Shown here in pieces: positions 46,266 through 55,337 of a DNA stretch of 64,000 nt. Made by a program: the position numbers and the translations under genes. The DNA comes from Bacillus alkalisoli (lineage in GTDB: Bacteria > Bacillota > Bacilli > Bacillales > Bacillaceae_I), in assembly GCF_002797415.1 (NCBI RefSeq), contig NZ_KZ454944.1:1940665-2004664 (forward strand), read 5' to 3'. The notes below the pieces were generated by a model. The model was not told the origin of the DNA. It saw nothing but the letters and a program-made list of their open reading frames with translations, and did no database searches. How positions within the stretch are numbered: position 1 is the stretch's first letter; every line of letters begins with the position of its first letter.

Positions 46266-46817
46266 TTAGTATTTAATTTTTGCAAAACGCCATAACAAAA
46301 CGAGGAAATAAATTTCTAAAATCAGCGAGATTATGAAGGAGAAAACCATTACGCCAATAAAAGTGTAATAGTACATATTTATCGCAAACGTTCCGACAAA
46401 TGTAAGAAGTAAAAAGATAACTAAGTATACTTTCATGAATATTTTTGTTTTGTTACTTATCTGTTCCGCTCCAATATTCTTTGCTAATACAATCATAAAT
46501 TGAAAAACATAAAACATTAAAACGATATTAAGTAAGCCTATAAAAAACGTGTAAGAACCCCAAATAGTAGGAATGTTTCCAAGCTGGTTGATTGCATTTT
46601 GAGAAATAAAGAAAGAAGGCATGGACAGAATAACTAAAGCTAGTGAACATTTTATAGCCATTTTTCCTACTCGAGAGTCAGGAATCTTAATTAATAGTGA
46701 AGATAGTCCTGAAAAAATAAGAAAATAACCAACAGGATCAGGCAAAATATCTATAAAAATATGAATCTCCAAGAACACAAACAAAAATCCCCAGAATAAC
46801 TTCTTGAATTGTATCAT
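46266..46817 (-). CDS. Membrane protein of a two-gene unit
   Basis: The 183-residue protein has five hydrophobic helices (starting LFWGFLFVFLEIHIFIDILP DPVGYFLIFSGLSSLL). The first gene of the pair ends inside its start codon (ATGA at 46814-46817), so the two are coupled. I do not recognise the family. Its partner is the large outside-facing protein at 46814. Confidence 0.6.
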   Translation of the reverse strand: MIQFKKLFWGFLFVFLEIHIFIDILPDPVGYFLIFSGLSSLLIKIPDSRVGKMAIKCSLALVILSMPSFFISQNAINQLGNIPTIWGSYTFFIGLLNIVLMFYVFQFMIVLAKNIGAEQISNKTKIFMKVYLVIFLLLTFVGTFAINMYYYTFIGVMVFSFIISLILEIYFLVLLWRFAKIKY

Positions 46818-47755
46818 CGTGATGCACCTTCTTTATACTCTTTAATCATTTGATTAACGTAATCTTGATTCACATATGGGAAATTACCGACATGAGTCCT
46901 AAATGCAAATGGTTTTCCTTCTCCTGTTGTACCTTCCCATGTAAATGATAGCGAAGTATACATTGGTTTTTCTGGCAATAATTGTGTTAAAAGCCACATC
47001 ATTTCATTTTCTTCTAAGGAGATAGGGAAAGAATGACTGTTTAATCGTTGCACATTTAATTCTTTCCATGCATCGATTGTGAAAAATCGGTCGGCTTTGT
47101 TATGCCTGTCATATAGTTCTTTTGTAATTTCTTGATCAATACTATATTGAAATTTAATTTGTTCACCAATTTGTTCCGAGAACGGAATCGTTACACTTTC
47201 AATGAATAATGTTTCGTTTGCTATATGAAAACTCTCCGTAAAATGATCAGAACCAGTCATTTGAAATGGAGAAAAAATTACTTCTTTTTCATTCAGAGAA
47301 GGTGAAGCGGTAATTAGTATTTCACCGATACTAGCTGTCACTTCCTCACCATTGGATAGAAAGAACGTAACATCTGTTATGGAAAATTCTTCATTTTTAT
47401 TTAAGTTAAGTGTATCCGTCCAAATTGCTATATTGGCAGACATTAAGTAATGGTGATTAAATTGGTCTATGTACTCAACTTGTTCTGTGCCAAAATGCCA
47501 ACCTGATGAAGACTGACTATAAATATTTGCATTTACACCATCAATGAAAACATTATGAATCTTATGGGGATCCTGTTTATTTGTAAGGTAGTAAATAGTA
47601 AACTCAATTATTTCGTTTTCTTCATATAGTTCTTTCACCATATAATGCTCTAAGAAAATTGGTTTATCGATTAGTTTGTCATTATAGTAGAAGTAGTTGC
47701 CTAAACTACTTATTACAATAATGAAAACACTTAACCATAAAAGGCGTTCTTTCAA
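46814..47755 (-). CDS. Membrane-anchored extracellular protein
   Basis: The 313-residue protein starts at TTG 47755 (AGGAGG nine bases before). It has an N-terminal anchor (LLWLSVFIIVISSLGNYFYY) and a long, mostly beta, extracytoplasmic part (FTIYYLTNKQDPHKIHNVFI, SSSGWHFGTEQVEYID). No catalytic motif is visible. It is translationally coupled to a five-helix membrane protein, so the two may form one surface complex. Confidence 0.6.
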   Translation of the reverse strand: MKERLLWLSVFIIVISSLGNYFYYNDKLIDKPIFLEHYMVKELYEENEIIEFTIYYLTNKQDPHKIHNVFIDGVNANIYSQSSSGWHFGTEQVEYIDQFNHHYLMSANIAIWTDTLNLNKNEEFSITDVTFFLSNGEEVTASIGEILITASPSLNEKEVIFSPFQMTGSDHFTESFHIANETLFIESVTIPFSEQIGEQIKFQYSIDQEITKELYDRHNKADRFFTIDAWKELNVQRLNSHSFPISLEENEMMWLLTQLLPEKPMYTSLSFTWEGTTGEGKPFAFRTHVGNFPYVNQDYVNQMIKEYKEGASR

Positions 47756-48093
47756 CTTGGTGTCCTCCTAAAAATGGAAAATTAATTTCTAACATTAATT
47801 TATTCTAGTAAATTGTGAAAATTCCCTGCATGGTAAAAGAATAATTGAGGAGAAATTTCGAAGCCTTTGACCATTTTGACGGTTTGGGTAACGGCGATGA
47901 GCTTCGAAAGGCGTATCTATTTTTTTTTATGTTACACCTTTCACTAATGTTGTATCTTTACTAGTTATCATTTAATAGTGAGAAAAAAGAGTAATAAATA
48001 CACTGTCCTGGAGAAAGAATAGAATGGTAAAGGATAATAAATGCCAAATTGTAAAAACTAGTTTGAAATACCAAAAAAAACTAGGAGGCAACG
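47756..48093. other. Divergent intergenic region with an inverted repeat
   Basis: TTTCGAAGC at 47856-47864 and GCTTCGAAA at 47901-47909 form a perfect 9-bp pair with a 36-base spacer, within a slightly richer stretch. It lies between divergent genes and could be a protein site or a terminator relic. Confidence 0.35.
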
Positions 48094-49086
48094 ATGAAAA
48101 AATATATTATTCCATTCATAATTGCTCTTATGATTCCAACTGTTGCGGTTGCACATGTGAAATGGTTCACAGAAATGAACCCAGTAAAAGAGAGCATAGA
48201 AAATATTCTTTCTCCAATGTTCATGTTTTTAGCCATATTCATTGCTATATTCTTAGCGGTATTAACACAAGTAGCAGATCCACTAGTAAACAAGATACCC
48301 ATAATGAAAAAATTAGACATAAGTCTTGGGGGATATAGAAAACTTTCTAGGCATATTTTAAAGTATGGTACAGCCCTTGCATTAATCGTACAAGTAATCT
48401 CTGGTTCGCTATTTGCTCCTGAGTTTCTGATCGAAAATGGATTTATAACGTTATTGTTATGGGTTACGATCTTATTTTTATTAATACCACATCATGTAGC
48501 AACGAAAGTGGGAGCATTTTTTTTACTAGGATTATTCCTGTATCAACTTTCTGTAGCCGGTTTATTTCATATGTTAGATTACGGATTTTATATTGCGATA
48601 ATAGCTGTGTTGTTAGTTGGAAAAACAAAATTAGAAAATTGGGGATTTCCATTTTTATATTTAGGGACAGGTTTGTCTCTTTGTTGGGTGGCCGTGGAAA
48701 AATGGGTGTATCCTTCGATGAGTGTGGACATCATACAAAATCACCAAGTTCCCACTTTTGGATTTGCACCTGAAACGTTCGTAGTACTCGCAGCATTTAT
48801 CGAGTTTGTCGTCGGTTATTTGCTTGTAGTAGGTATTTTAAATAGAGTTTTGGCGTTTGTTTTAACGTTAATTTTCATATCTACGACGATGTTGTTTGGC
48901 GTAACGGAGATAATTGGACACTTTATGATTCATATTATCCTAATAATCTTTATTATAGAAGGAGTTTCGTTCTATGATCCTCCAATTAGTATACATAAAT
49001 CAAAGTTAGATCAAATGGTTTTTGTTTTTCTGAATTTCATCTTTGCATTAGCGACTATATTGCTGTTGTATTATCGATTTGCTTAA
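48094..49086 (+). CDS. DoxX-like polytopic membrane protein
   Basis: The 330-residue protein has a signal-like start ending AVAHVKWFTEMNP, then about ten helices. The second half (TFGFAPETFVVLAAFIEFVV GYLLVVGILNRVLAF) is like the DoxX four-helix module. The AHVKWF start is recurrent in Bacillus DoxX-type proteins. Some DoxX members are parts of quinone or thiosulfate oxidation, but no partner gene is here. ATG follows AGGAGGC. Confidence 0.65.
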   Translation: MKKYIIPFIIALMIPTVAVAHVKWFTEMNPVKESIENILSPMFMFLAIFIAIFLAVLTQVADPLVNKIPIMKKLDISLGGYRKLSRHILKYGTALALIVQVISGSLFAPEFLIENGFITLLLWVTILFLLIPHHVATKVGAFFLLGLFLYQLSVAGLFHMLDYGFYIAIIAVLLVGKTKLENWGFPFLYLGTGLSLCWVAVEKWVYPSMSVDIIQNHQVPTFGFAPETFVVLAAFIEFVVGYLLVVGILNRVLAFVLTLIFISTTMLFGVTEIIGHFMIHIILIIFIIEGVSFYDPPISIHKSKLDQMVFVFLNFIFALATILLLYYRFA

Positions 49087-49133
49087 GAATTTAGTATAGA
49101 GGCTTGGACAAAAAGACTGTGGAGTTTATCTTC

Positions 49134-49393
49134 GCATGAAAAATTTGATGTAGATGAACTTCATAAGACAAATGAAGTTCATTTGGCATGAAAAATTTGT
49201 GGTAGATGAACATCATAAGGCTGATGAAGTTCAATTGGCATGAAAAATTTGATGTAGTTGAACTTCATAAGGCAAATGAAGTTCAATTGACATGAAAAAA
49301 TTATTGTAGTTGAACTTCATAAGGCAAATGAAGTTCATTTGGCATGAAAATATTATTGTAGATGAACTTCATTAATAATGATAGGTCTACCTA
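49134..49393. repeat. 52-bp tandem hairpin array, 5 copies
   Basis: Units begin at 49134, 49186, 49238, 49290 and 49342, exactly 52 bases apart. Each holds TGAACTTCAT and ATGAAGTTCA, a near-perfect hairpin around AAGGCAA. The period equals that of the array at 24426, and an ungapped alignment gives 28 identities in 52 (shared TTCATAAG....ATGAA core). Confidence 0.9.
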
Positions 49394-49443
49394 CCAAGCA
49401 GACTTCTTTATAATCGATTATTTTTGATTTAATAACCGCAATT

Positions 49444-49608
49444 TTATGCGCAGCAAACCATTTCAGTCTTCACCGTATTTTTCATTTGTTTCTCTACTTG
49501 TACTTGCTTCGTAAAAAGTGAACGAAACCAATCAGCTTTTCTAGCTTTTCTAATCTCAGCTTTTAATTCCTTTTGTTTAGCATCTGCAACCATCATAATA
49601 TCTAACAT
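49444..49608 (-). CDS. Small basic protein, unknown function
   Basis: Counting from ATG 49608 (AAGGGGATAG upstream) the protein has 54 residues, with the helix MVADAKQKELKAEIRKARKA and a C-terminal double cysteine (VCCA). No family is recognised. It abuts the 52-bp array on its 3' side. Confidence 0.5.
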   Translation of the reverse strand: MLDIMMVADAKQKELKAEIRKARKADWFRSLFTKQVQVEKQMKNTVKTEMVCCA

Positions 49609-49716
49609 TTTTCTATCCCCTTTATTAATCAATTATTCTTGATATATCTATAGTATATACCAAAATTTTCATAACGCAACCGTTATATCAATAAAATTTG
49701 TTATAAAGTTTCGACA

Positions 49717-49746
49717 AAAAAAGGGACAGAATCGATCCGTCCCTAA
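49717..49746 (-). terminator. Intrinsic terminator after the putative transporter
   Basis: On the minus strand AGGGACGG pairs with CTGTCCCT (one G-U) around ATCGATT and is followed by TTTTTTT. Confidence 0.75.
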
Positions 49747-49750
49747 TCCT

Positions 49751-51175
49751 TTAAAATATGATTAAGCCAAAAATGGTGGCAATGATTAAACCAAGGAGGA
49801 CTGGCAAAAAGCTTTTTCGCACTAATTCCATCACTGGAACTTTAGCAAAGCCAGCAACGGCTACAAGGGATGACCAGGCAATAAGTGTTCCTCCACCAAC
49901 CCAGATAGAACCAATTTGTCCTATAGCTGCTAAGGTGGAAACATCCACACCGACCGTTTCACCTAATGCACCAGACAATGCACCTACAAGAGGCAAGCCA
50001 GAGAAACCAGATCCGTCTAATCCTGTAATCATCCCCATTAAAAGGATAACAAACCCAGCAATAAATGCGCTTTCAGGAATGAATTGCTGACCTGCTAAAA
50101 TTAGATCGAACAAGAAGGAAGGGGAGGATTCACTTCCAAGAATTCTACCTGAAAATTCTCCACTACCAATAAAGAAGAATCCAGCAATCGGGATAACTGG
50201 CCCCATCGCCTTAAAGGCAAATAAAAATCCTTTTACTAAGTTATCACTAACATTTGCTAATGAAGTTCGAGTGTTTTTAAAGAAGGAAGCTGCAATAAGG
50301 AGAATGACAGAAGCTCCTCCGATTAATGCGGCTCCAGCACCACCCTCGAGAGAAGGAATGCTTTCACTGAATTTCGCCAATACCATGTAAATAATTATGA
50401 CTAAAAACGTACTCGGAACAAGAATAGCGAATAATAAGCTATACTTGCTTCTTCCACCCGTTTCAGTCGTGGTGTTGTCATCAGAGCCCATGGCATTTCC
50501 TTCACTATTTTCCCATGCTACTAAATGTTCGTTCGATGGCTTTTGTATATGTTTTCTGAGGAAAAGATAAGCTAAAGTGATTGCTACAAGTCCTGTTACA
50601 ATAGATAAAATAAAACCTTTATCTGCTACGGAGGCAACATCTACACCTGCAGCGGTTGCAGTTAAAGTCGGTGCAATTTGAATTACATAGTCTGATGAAA
50701 GTGCCATCCCTTGCCCAGCCAATGATATAGCAATGGCAGACCCTATTGGAGGTAAACCTGCACGAATCGCAACTGGAATGAGCAATGCACCTACAAGTGG
50801 AACTGCTGGCGTTGGCCAAAAGAATAAAGAAATGGCATAAGTGACGAAAATGATGACCCAAAACGATATATGCCCATTTTTCATTACCCGCTGAAACGGT
50901 GTAATCATTTGTTCGTCTGAACCTAAAGATTTTAAAGAGTGTAATAAAGCAGTCATTATTGCGATGATGAGGAAAATGTTAAAAATCTCTCCTGCAGCTA
51001 CTAAGCTAGCGGTAAAAATAGTTTGTAGTCCGACCGTAAAGGAACCTGTAAAAATCCATCCAACTAAAAATGTAACTAATATGGAAGGAACGACAACATT
51101 TTGTCTAAACAACATCGTCATGATTATAATGATTGTTCCAGCTAAATACATCCAATGAGCCAGAGTTAAATCCAT
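49751..51175 (-). CDS. Polytopic transporter, possibly organic-acid or amide
   Basis: The 474-residue protein has about twelve helices and Ser/Gly/Pro-rich re-entrant pieces: SLFFWPTPAVPLVGALLIPV, ITGLDGSGFSGLPLVGALSG and IGQIGSIWVGGGTLIAWSSL. This is the pattern of ion-transporter-type carriers (GntP, citrate and similar). I cannot fix the substrate. It is divergent from an acetamidase/formamidase gene, so it may move an amide or the acid formed from it. ATG follows AAAGGAG. Confidence 0.7.
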   Translation of the reverse strand: MDLTLAHWMYLAGTIIIIMTMLFRQNVVVPSILVTFLVGWIFTGSFTVGLQTIFTASLVAAGEIFNIFLIIAIMTALLHSLKSLGSDEQMITPFQRVMKNGHISFWVIIFVTYAISLFFWPTPAVPLVGALLIPVAIRAGLPPIGSAIAISLAGQGMALSSDYVIQIAPTLTATAAGVDVASVADKGFILSIVTGLVAITLAYLFLRKHIQKPSNEHLVAWENSEGNAMGSDDNTTTETGGRSKYSLLFAILVPSTFLVIIIYMVLAKFSESIPSLEGGAGAALIGGASVILLIAASFFKNTRTSLANVSDNLVKGFLFAFKAMGPVIPIAGFFFIGSGEFSGRILGSESSPSFLFDLILAGQQFIPESAFIAGFVILLMGMITGLDGSGFSGLPLVGALSGALGETVGVDVSTLAAIGQIGSIWVGGGTLIAWSSLVAVAGFAKVPVMELVRKSFLPVLLGLIIATIFGLIIF

Positions 51176-51357
51176 AGAAATACTCCTTTCAAACTACTAA
51201 ATTGGTAAAGTGATAACTTTCATACTGTAAGGTAATTTATGCGAAGGAGTGGGCTTTGGTGTAGAAGTGTAAATATATTTATAATAAGTATTTGAAGGTA
51301 ATTCCACCTTACACATGGAAGTAGTATCATAGTCCAAATAATAAGGGGGATTTAATT

Positions 51358-52257
51358 ATGTATAGTCTTTCACGTGAAAAAGGAATTATATATGATTTCA
51401 ATAAGACTCATAAACCAGTGTTACATGTTCCTTCTGGTGCTACAGTAGAAATTGAAACATATGATTGCTTTCAAGATCAAATCCAATCCGAACAGACGGA
51501 GATTACAGGTATTAACTGGAATCAAGTAAACCCAGCAACAGGTCCTATTTATATCGATGGTGCTATGCCAGGGGATGTGTTAAAGGTGAAAATCGACAAG
51601 ATTGAAATAGGCAATCAAGGAGTAATGTGTGTCGGTCCAAACCTTGGAGTGTTAGGTCATCGAATAGAAAAGATGGAGTCAAAAATCATACCCATCCGTA
51701 ATGGAAAAGCTATTTTTAATGAATTAGAATTGCCTTTAAACCCTATGATTGGTGTAATTGGTGTCGCACCAGACGGGGAAGGTGTTTCTTGTGGCACACC
51801 TGACCGCCATGGTGGCAACATGGATAATAAAATGGTAGAAGAGGGAGCAACCTTGTATTTTCCTGTTTTTGTCGAAGGTGCGTTGTTTGCGACAGGAGAC
51901 TTTCATGCTGCAATGGGTGATGGGGAGATAAGTGTATCTGGCATTGAAGTGCCCGGAAAAGTAACGGTAACATTAGAAATAATAAAAAACGTATATTTAG
52001 AGCATCCGTTGTTAGAAAACGAAACGGTTGTTACAACGATTGTTTCGGCAAAAACGTTAGATGAAGCAGCAAAAATAGCCACAGAACAAATGGTAGACCG
52101 AATTGTAGCAAAAACAAACTTATCCCTTAGTGAAGCTACCATGCTCATGAGTGCAGTTGGTCAAGTTGAAGTGTGCCAAATGGTTGATCCATTAATTACG
52201 GCAAGATTTGTTGTTCCAAAATGGCTATTAGAAAAATTAAATGTGAACTTTATTTAA
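51358..52257 (+). CDS. Acetamidase/formamidase family amidohydrolase
   Basis: The 299-residue protein matches the FmdA/AmdA family: HVPSGATVEIETYDCF, VNPATGPIYIDGAMPGDVLK VKI, GVIGVAPDGEGVSCGTPDRHGGNMD and FATGDFHAAMGDGEISVSGI EV. The conserved Asp/His/Glu residues bind the metal that hydrolyses formamide or acetamide to ammonia and acid. It would supply nitrogen. ATG follows AAGGGGGAT; an acetyltransferase gene follows 14 bases later, probably in one operon. Confidence 0.88.
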   Translation: MYSLSREKGIIYDFNKTHKPVLHVPSGATVEIETYDCFQDQIQSEQTEITGINWNQVNPATGPIYIDGAMPGDVLKVKIDKIEIGNQGVMCVGPNLGVLGHRIEKMESKIIPIRNGKAIFNELELPLNPMIGVIGVAPDGEGVSCGTPDRHGGNMDNKMVEEGATLYFPVFVEGALFATGDFHAAMGDGEISVSGIEVPGKVTVTLEIIKNVYLEHPLLENETVVTTIVSAKTLDEAAKIATEQMVDRIVAKTNLSLSEATMLMSAVGQVEVCQMVDPLITARFVVPKWLLEKLNVNFI

Positions 52258-52271
52258 GTTAGAGGTGTAAG

Positions 52272-52778
52272 ATGAAAATTCGTATTTTAACAGAGGCAGA
52301 TGCAAAGACATATCAAGCAGTTCGTCTGAGTGCCTTAATAACAAATCCAGAAGCATTTAGCTCTACATATGAAAGAGAAGCAGCTTTTTCTATAGAGACT
52401 GTAAAGGAAAGAATTAGTCCTTCAAGCGATAAGTTTGTATTAGGAGCCTTCGATAAAAAAGAAACATTGGTAGGTTTAGTTACTTTTTTTCGAGAAATTG
52501 GCCTTAAAATAAATCATAAAGCAAATGTTTTTGGGATGTATGTAGTACCAGAAGCTCGTGGTAAAGGTGTAGCAAAACAACTTATGCAGGAATTAATAAA
52601 GAAAGCAAAAGAGTGTCAAGGAGTGGAGCAATTACTTTTAACCGTCGTACAAGGTAATGCATCAGCCAAAAGGCTATATGAATCTCTTGGATTCGAAGTA
52701 TATGGACTAGAACGAAACGCATTGAAGGTAGATGGCGAGTATTTAGATGAAGATTGGATGGTATTATTTTTAAGTTAA
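52272..52778 (+). CDS. GNAT-family N-acetyltransferase
   Basis: The 168-residue protein has the GNAT order: IRILTEADAKTYQAVRLSAL, FVLGAFDKKETLVGLVTFF, VFGMYVVPEARGKGVAKQLM (acetyl-CoA loop ARGKGVA) and ASAKRLYESLGFEVYGLE. It looks complete. Position after the acetamidase suggests co-transcription, not necessarily joint function. ATG follows GAGGTG. Confidence 0.85.
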   Translation: MKIRILTEADAKTYQAVRLSALITNPEAFSSTYEREAAFSIETVKERISPSSDKFVLGAFDKKETLVGLVTFFREIGLKINHKANVFGMYVVPEARGKGVAKQLMQELIKKAKECQGVEQLLLTVVQGNASAKRLYESLGFEVYGLERNALKVDGEYLDEDWMVLFLS

Positions 52779-52802
52779 CCGACATACTGTCGGTTTTTTT
52801 TA
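52777..52802 (+). terminator. Intrinsic terminator
   Basis: AACCGACA and TGTCGGTT form an 8-bp stem with a 3-base loop, followed by T8. Confidence 0.9.
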
Positions 52803-52803
52803 G

Positions 52804-52940
52804 TAGAAATCGATTTCATAAATACGGTTCGTTTAATGAAAAAACGAATTATATAGGGAGTTTAACTCTATAATGTTCGGTATTTAATAGTAGTAATTGA
52901 TATGCATTTCTTTTATTATTCGTTTTTCATATAGTGTTAA
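52804..52940 (-). repeat. Dispersed ~135-bp element (copy 4, inverted)
   Basis: On the minus strand it reads AACACTATATGAAAAACGAA at one end and ATTAAACGAACCGTATTTAT then GAAATCGATT at the other, aligned with 12036-12172. It fills the gap between the acetyltransferase terminator and the pirin gene. Confidence 0.65.
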
Positions 52941-53045
52941 AACTTTATGAAACTCACTCAGTAAGCTAATTATTTATTTTTTGCTATAACCCTATGTTAT
53001 AATTTCACCAAAATAGAACTTCCACACATTGGAGTGAAAACGTAT

Positions 53046-53909
53046 ATGCAAAATTTACATAAAAGAACGGTAACAGAACAATGGAATGTCCGCTATGAAG
53101 AGGCTAGCTTTCCGTTTATTCAAAAAGGATGGATCCTTCCAGCAGGACAATGGGAAAAGTTTGACCCGTTTTTATTAATGGCAGAAGATTGGTTTAAACG
53201 AGGAGCTTTTTCAGATCACCCGCATAGAGGTTTCCAAACGATAACGTATGTAGTAGATGGAAGATTAGAGCACATTGACAACGCAGGGGGAAGAGGGATT
53301 TTAGAGCCAGGTGACGTGCAGTATATGAACGCTGGTAAAGGGGCGCGCCATGCAGAAGAAGGGGTAGAAGATGATATTGCTCATACGCTGCAATTATGGC
53401 TCAATTTACCAAGTGATCTAAAGAACAGTGATCCTTTCTATAAAGATGTTTACGCAGAACAAGCGCCAGTGTCAAAATTTGATGGTGGAAAAGTAAAAGT
53501 ATTTGCTGGGAATATAGCTGGTATAGAAGGTCCAATGCATTCACTTGTACCAATAACGATGTGTGAAATTTCTTTAGATGAAGGTGTATCTTATAAACAC
53601 TTAATCCCTGAAACACATAATGCATTTTTATATGTATTATCTGGAGAGATGGCTGTTGGAGAAAATGAAGTATCGTTACAAAAGAATGGTGTAGCAACGT
53701 TGTCTTTCGTCGAAAATGGTGATAAAAGCAAAGTTAGTGAACTTACGATAAATGCCAAAAGTAGACGTTGTAAAGTTTTAGTCTACTCAGGTGAACCATT
53801 CAGAGAGAATGTTGTTGCGTATGGTCCATTTGTTATGAACTCCATGGAAGAAATTCAACAAGCGTATCGAGACTATCAGGATGGTAAATTTGGACCTGAA
53901 GCTAAATAA
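53046..53909 (+). CDS. Pirin-family cupin protein
   Basis: From ATG 53046 (GGAGTG nine bases before) the protein has 287 residues. The N-terminal cupin includes FSDHPHRGFQTITYVVDGRL EHIDNAGGRGILEPGDVQYM NAGKGARHAEE, with the His and Glu residues that bind iron. The C-terminal cupin lacks most of them, as usual for pirins. Pirins are iron-bound redox sensors or quercetin dioxygenases; the role here is open. GTG 53034 has no ribosome site. Confidence 0.88.
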   Translation: MQNLHKRTVTEQWNVRYEEASFPFIQKGWILPAGQWEKFDPFLLMAEDWFKRGAFSDHPHRGFQTITYVVDGRLEHIDNAGGRGILEPGDVQYMNAGKGARHAEEGVEDDIAHTLQLWLNLPSDLKNSDPFYKDVYAEQAPVSKFDGGKVKVFAGNIAGIEGPMHSLVPITMCEISLDEGVSYKHLIPETHNAFLYVLSGEMAVGENEVSLQKNGVATLSFVENGDKSKVSELTINAKSRRCKVLVYSGEPFRENVVAYGPFVMNSMEEIQQAYRDYQDGKFGPEAK

Positions 53910-53921
53910 TTATGTAGAAAG

Positions 53922-53951
53922 AACACTTCCGGTTTGTGGAGGTGTTTTTTA
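53922..53951 (+). terminator. Intrinsic terminator after pirin
   Basis: AACACTTCC and GGAGGTGTT form a 9-bp stem, followed by TTTTT. Confidence 0.85.
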
Positions 53952-54032
53952 TTTGGGATTTTTAGAAAATTGTACCAATATGAAAGTGATTATATTATAC
54001 TTTTTAGAAATACAATTAAAGGGGAAAATTTC

Positions 54033-54485
54033 ATGAATGATTGTTTCATTTGTAAGAAACATGCTGGAAATATTGAAACTTCAGGAGTAACGATATACGA
54101 AGACGAATATGTGTATGTAGGTCATATTGATGGAAACGGGAAACCAAATTATTTAGGTCATGTAATGATTGACCTAAAAAGACACGCTCCGACACTTGGT
54201 GATATGACAGTAGAAGAAGCAAAAGCTTTTGGCGTAATAATGGCCAGGGTCAGTAAAGCTCTAATGGAATCAGAAAAAGCGGAGCACGTTTATTCACTTG
54301 TTTCAGGAAATTCCGTACCACACCTACATATGCACCTCGTAGCACGATATCCAAACACGCCAGAAGAATATTGGGGGCCAATGGCAGTATATAATTGGGA
54401 ATGTGCTCCAATGGGCGACGAAAATGCTGTAATCGAACTTTGTACTCGTATAAAAAATCACCTTGAAGAAAACTCATATGAGTAG
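54033..54485 (+). CDS. HIT-family nucleotide-binding protein
   Basis: Counting from ATG 54033 (AAAGGGG) the protein has 150 residues. It begins with the CFICKKH zinc pair and ends its core with SVPHLHMHLVARYPNTP, the histidine triad HxHxHxx that hydrolyses nucleoside phosphoramidates or dinucleotides. The next gene starts inside its end (ATG 54478, eight bases overlap), so translation may be coupled. Confidence 0.88.
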   Translation: MNDCFICKKHAGNIETSGVTIYEDEYVYVGHIDGNGKPNYLGHVMIDLKRHAPTLGDMTVEEAKAFGVIMARVSKALMESEKAEHVYSLVSGNSVPHLHMHLVARYPNTPEEYWGPMAVYNWECAPMGDENAVIELCTRIKNHLEENSYE

Positions 54486-55305
54486 ATCAAACAAAAACTT
54501 TTGTTGGGTAGGGAGCCAAGAAAATTTCGTTGATACTCCAGATATTCATCAACTGAATCAAGTTTTTGTTGGTCGTTATGGTGGTAACTCGAATGCAGGC
54601 CAATATAAAAACGAAGATGGTTGCTTAGTTTGGGAAAATGAAAAGGAAGATTGGGAGTTTGCCATTCTTCTAGACGCACATAATAGTTCAGAGAGTGCAG
54701 AAATTATTTTAGAGCTATTTAACAAGGAAAAAAAACCGATAAAGTATCTGTTATCGCAACCTACAACCTATCAAACTTTCAAAAAGGTTGAAGAAAAAAT
54801 ATTAACTATGTTTCAATCTGAAGATTTCTTGTCAACTTGCCAAAATATAACAGGAGAAACCGCTTGTTTAATAGTCGTTAGAAAAGATAAGTATGTGTGG
54901 TGGTTTTCCGTTGGGGATTGCGTTCTTTATTTATTTCATAAAGAACTTACTGCACTAGGGCAATACCAATTGAACCAAAGACACTTTTTTGAATGGATTG
55001 GACAAGTTAATACATTTGAACAGGTAGTCCCTTGTTACAGTACTGGAATAAGGGAATTAAGAAAAGGAGTAAATCATTTATTCCTTACTACTGATGGTCT
55101 AATTGAATGTCCAAATGAACCGTATTCAAATCCGATAAACATTTATAACTCTTTCATTTCTTCTTTTAATGATGAAAGCATTCTTCAATCAATGTTGGAC
55201 ACTATCAAGGAGAATGGTGTAAGAGATAGCACAACTATCATATCGTGGAAAATAATTGTTTATAAAGAAGCCACTAGGCCAAGTGAAACTACCGTAAGGA
55301 AATAA
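54478..55305 (+). CDS. PP2C-like protein phosphatase
   Basis: Counting from ATG 54478 the protein has 275 residues. The PP2C landmarks are visible in weak form: NEDGCLVWENEKEDWEFAIL LDAHNSS, then WWFSVGDCVLYLF, LFLTTDGLIECP and RDSTTIISWKI, which keep the Asp residues of the metal centre. The usual DGHGG is altered to DAHNS. It may dephosphorylate proteins or a metabolite. It overlaps the HIT gene by eight bases, an unusual pairing. Confidence 0.72.
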   Translation: MSRSNKNFCWVGSQENFVDTPDIHQLNQVFVGRYGGNSNAGQYKNEDGCLVWENEKEDWEFAILLDAHNSSESAEIILELFNKEKKPIKYLLSQPTTYQTFKKVEEKILTMFQSEDFLSTCQNITGETACLIVVRKDKYVWWFSVGDCVLYLFHKELTALGQYQLNQRHFFEWIGQVNTFEQVVPCYSTGIRELRKGVNHLFLTTDGLIECPNEPYSNPINIYNSFISSFNDESILQSMLDTIKENGVRDSTTIISWKIIVYKEATRPSETTVRK

Positions 55306-55337
55306 ATAATAGCTAATAGTAATAGGAGATCTAAAAA

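Noticed and set aside
48024-48338. 104-codon frame at the start of the DoxX-like gene
   Set aside because: It overlaps the well-supported membrane-protein frame, and its Cys/His/Ser-rich sequence is typical of an out-of-frame reading.
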